The position numbers and the translations under genes were made by a program. This document shows positions 4,769-5,639 of a stretch of DNA of 5,639 nucleotides, piece by piece (position 1 is the stretch's first letter; each line of letters starts with the position of its first letter). Below the pieces are notes generated by a model. The model was not told the DNA's origin and ran no database searches. It saw nothing but the letters and a program-made list of their open reading frames with translations. The stretch comes from Desulfosarcina sp. (lineage in GTDB: Bacteria; Desulfobacterota; Desulfobacteria; Desulfobacterales; Desulfosarcinaceae): NCBI GenBank assembly GCA_018224455.1, contig JAGTUY010000455.1:1-5639 (forward strand), written 5' to 3'.

Positions 4769-5639
4769 TTGATAGGAAAACTGATTAAAGCCATAAGGGG
4801 CCGGCTATTCGACAGCGATCACCCCAAAACTGCCGAACCGCCCGCAAAGAATAGCTCACCGACACCCACAGCACAATCGGAAAACCGTCCCGGACCGAAA
4901 AACAAGCGTTCTCCCCGCCCAACACCGCAAGGCATGGCATCGACGCGCCAAACCGATCTCGATTCGTTTTCAGGGGAAAAGCCGAACGAGCCGGCCGTCG
5001 CCTGGCATCCAGGTCTGTTTCAGGTTCCTGAGGAAGCTGGAAAAGTCCGGTTCCACGACCTGGGCCTTCCCGACCCGATCATGCACGCCATTGCCGATAC
5101 CGGGTTTCAATACTGCACCCCCATCCAGGCGGAGATCATGCCGTCTGCCTTAAAGGGGCGGGATGCCTTCGGCCGCGCCCAGACCGGCACCGGCAAAACC
5201 GCCGCTTTTCTCATCACCGTGCTTACACGGATGCTGGCCAAACCCATCAAGGGGAAACGGCCCGCCGGCACACCCCGGGTGCTCATCATCGCACCGACCC
5301 GCGAACTGGTGCTTCAGATCGCCGACGAAGCCAGTCTTCTTTCCGCCTATTGTCCCTTTTCCATTGTCAGCGTATTCGGGGGTATGGACTACGAAAAGCA
5401 GCGGCGGCAGCTGCACGGCAAGCCCGTGGACATCATTGTGGCCACCCCGGGCCGCCTGTTGGATTTCAAGCGCCGCCGGGATCTGGACCTGAGCCGGGTA
5501 GAGATGCTGATCCTCGACGAAGCGGACCGCATGCTCGACATGGGGTTCATTCCCGATGTGCGTCAGATTGTCTACAGCACGCCGCATAAAGACAAGCGCC
5601 AGACCCTGTTTTTCAGCGCCACGCTCACCCCGGATGTCA
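4769..5639 (+). CDS. DEAD-box ATP-dependent RNA helicase, RhlB-like, N-terminal part
   Basis: A partial gene running off the right edge after 290 codons. DEAD-box proteins use ATP to unwind short RNA duplexes in mRNA decay, ribosome assembly or cold adaptation. Counting from the TTG at 4769, the motifs come in the family order: F and LGL before the Q motif (TPIQ, Q120), Walker A AQTGTGKT (137-144), PTREL (176-180), GG (204-205), TPGR (226-229), DEAD (250-253) and SAT (283-285). That is all of RecA domain 1; domain 2 lies outside the window. CTPIQ and DEADRMLDMGFI resemble RhlB, but RhlE cannot be excluded. Residues 1-90 form an extension: a basic helix (IGKLIKAIRGRLF) and then a Pro/Lys/Ser-rich stretch, as in some proteobacterial RhlB-like proteins. 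The frame is open back to the TAG at 4754-4756 and contains no ATG before 4934, so TTG 4769 is my best start. Its ribosome site is weak (AGG, 11 nt upstream). Confidence 0.9.
   Translation, partial: MIGKLIKAIRGRLFDSDHPKTAEPPAKNSSPTPTAQSENRPGPKNKRSPRPTPQGMASTRQTDLDSFSGEKPNEPAVAWHPGLFQVPEEAGKVRFHDLGLPDPIMHAIADTGFQYCTPIQAEIMPSALKGRDAFGRAQTGTGKTAAFLITVLTRMLAKPIKGKRPAGTPRVLIIAPTRELVLQIADEASLLSAYCPFSIVSVFGGMDYEKQRRQLHGKPVDIIVATPGRLLDFKRRRDLDLSRVEMLILDEADRMLDMGFIPDVRQIVYSTPHKDKRQTLFFSATLTPDV

Noticed and set aside
5107..5589. Several open frames on both strands over the helicase
   Set aside because: All overlap the helicase frame, which carries the Q, Walker A, DEAD and SAT motifs in order. The others have no motif.

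Overview
The window looks like ordinary chromosomal DNA from a GC-rich Gram-negative bacterium. A sulfate-reducer-like member of the Desulfobacterota (Desulfosarcina/Desulfatitalea type) is my best guess. It rests on gene style: a Lys/Pro/Ala-rich low-complexity protein, a LarE sulfur transferase, a single LolC/E-type permease and a cysteine-rich DUF6901-like protein. It is an inference, not an identification. Lipoprotein-export and lipoprotein genes show that the cell has an outer membrane. I see no IS element, phage gene, CRISPR array, or tRNA or rRNA gene.

Layout. (1) Positions 1-522, minus strand: the N-terminal 174 codons of an Ala/Lys/Pro-rich protein that runs off the left edge inside a perfect five-residue repeat. 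(2) Positions 523-672: a short divergent intergenic region with a good minus-strand sigma70-type promoter. (3) Positions 673-2011, plus strand: larE (PP-loop sulfur transferase of nickel-pincer cofactor synthesis, three-cysteine type), then a small GNAT acetyltransferase. (4) Positions 2059-4618, plus strand: a LolC/E lipoprotein-release permease, an unrecognised cysteine-cluster protein (DUF6901-like), and an NlpC/P60 lipoprotein with the same catalytic spacing as MepS. The last two overlap by 8 bp. (5) Positions 4619-4768: a 150-bp leader or intergenic region with a terminator-like hairpin that sits at the predicted start of a candidate promoter. (6) Positions 4769 to the right edge, plus strand: the N-terminal part of a DEAD-box RNA helicase (RhlB-like) with a Pro/Lys-rich extension and apparently no ATG start.

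How the genes may work together. The lolC-to-NlpC block has an envelope theme: the permease would pull lipoproteins out of the inner membrane, and the last gene encodes a lipoprotein peptidoglycan hydrolase that could be its cargo. The cysteine-rich protein translated just before the hydrolase is the least explained gene here. larE and the GNAT gene may simply be upstream members of the same transcript. No lolD, larB or larC is in the window. The most interesting leads are the overlapping unknown/hydrolase pair, the promoter-hairpin leader before the helicase, and the repeat-bearing Lys/Ala protein. Nothing here proves a new system.
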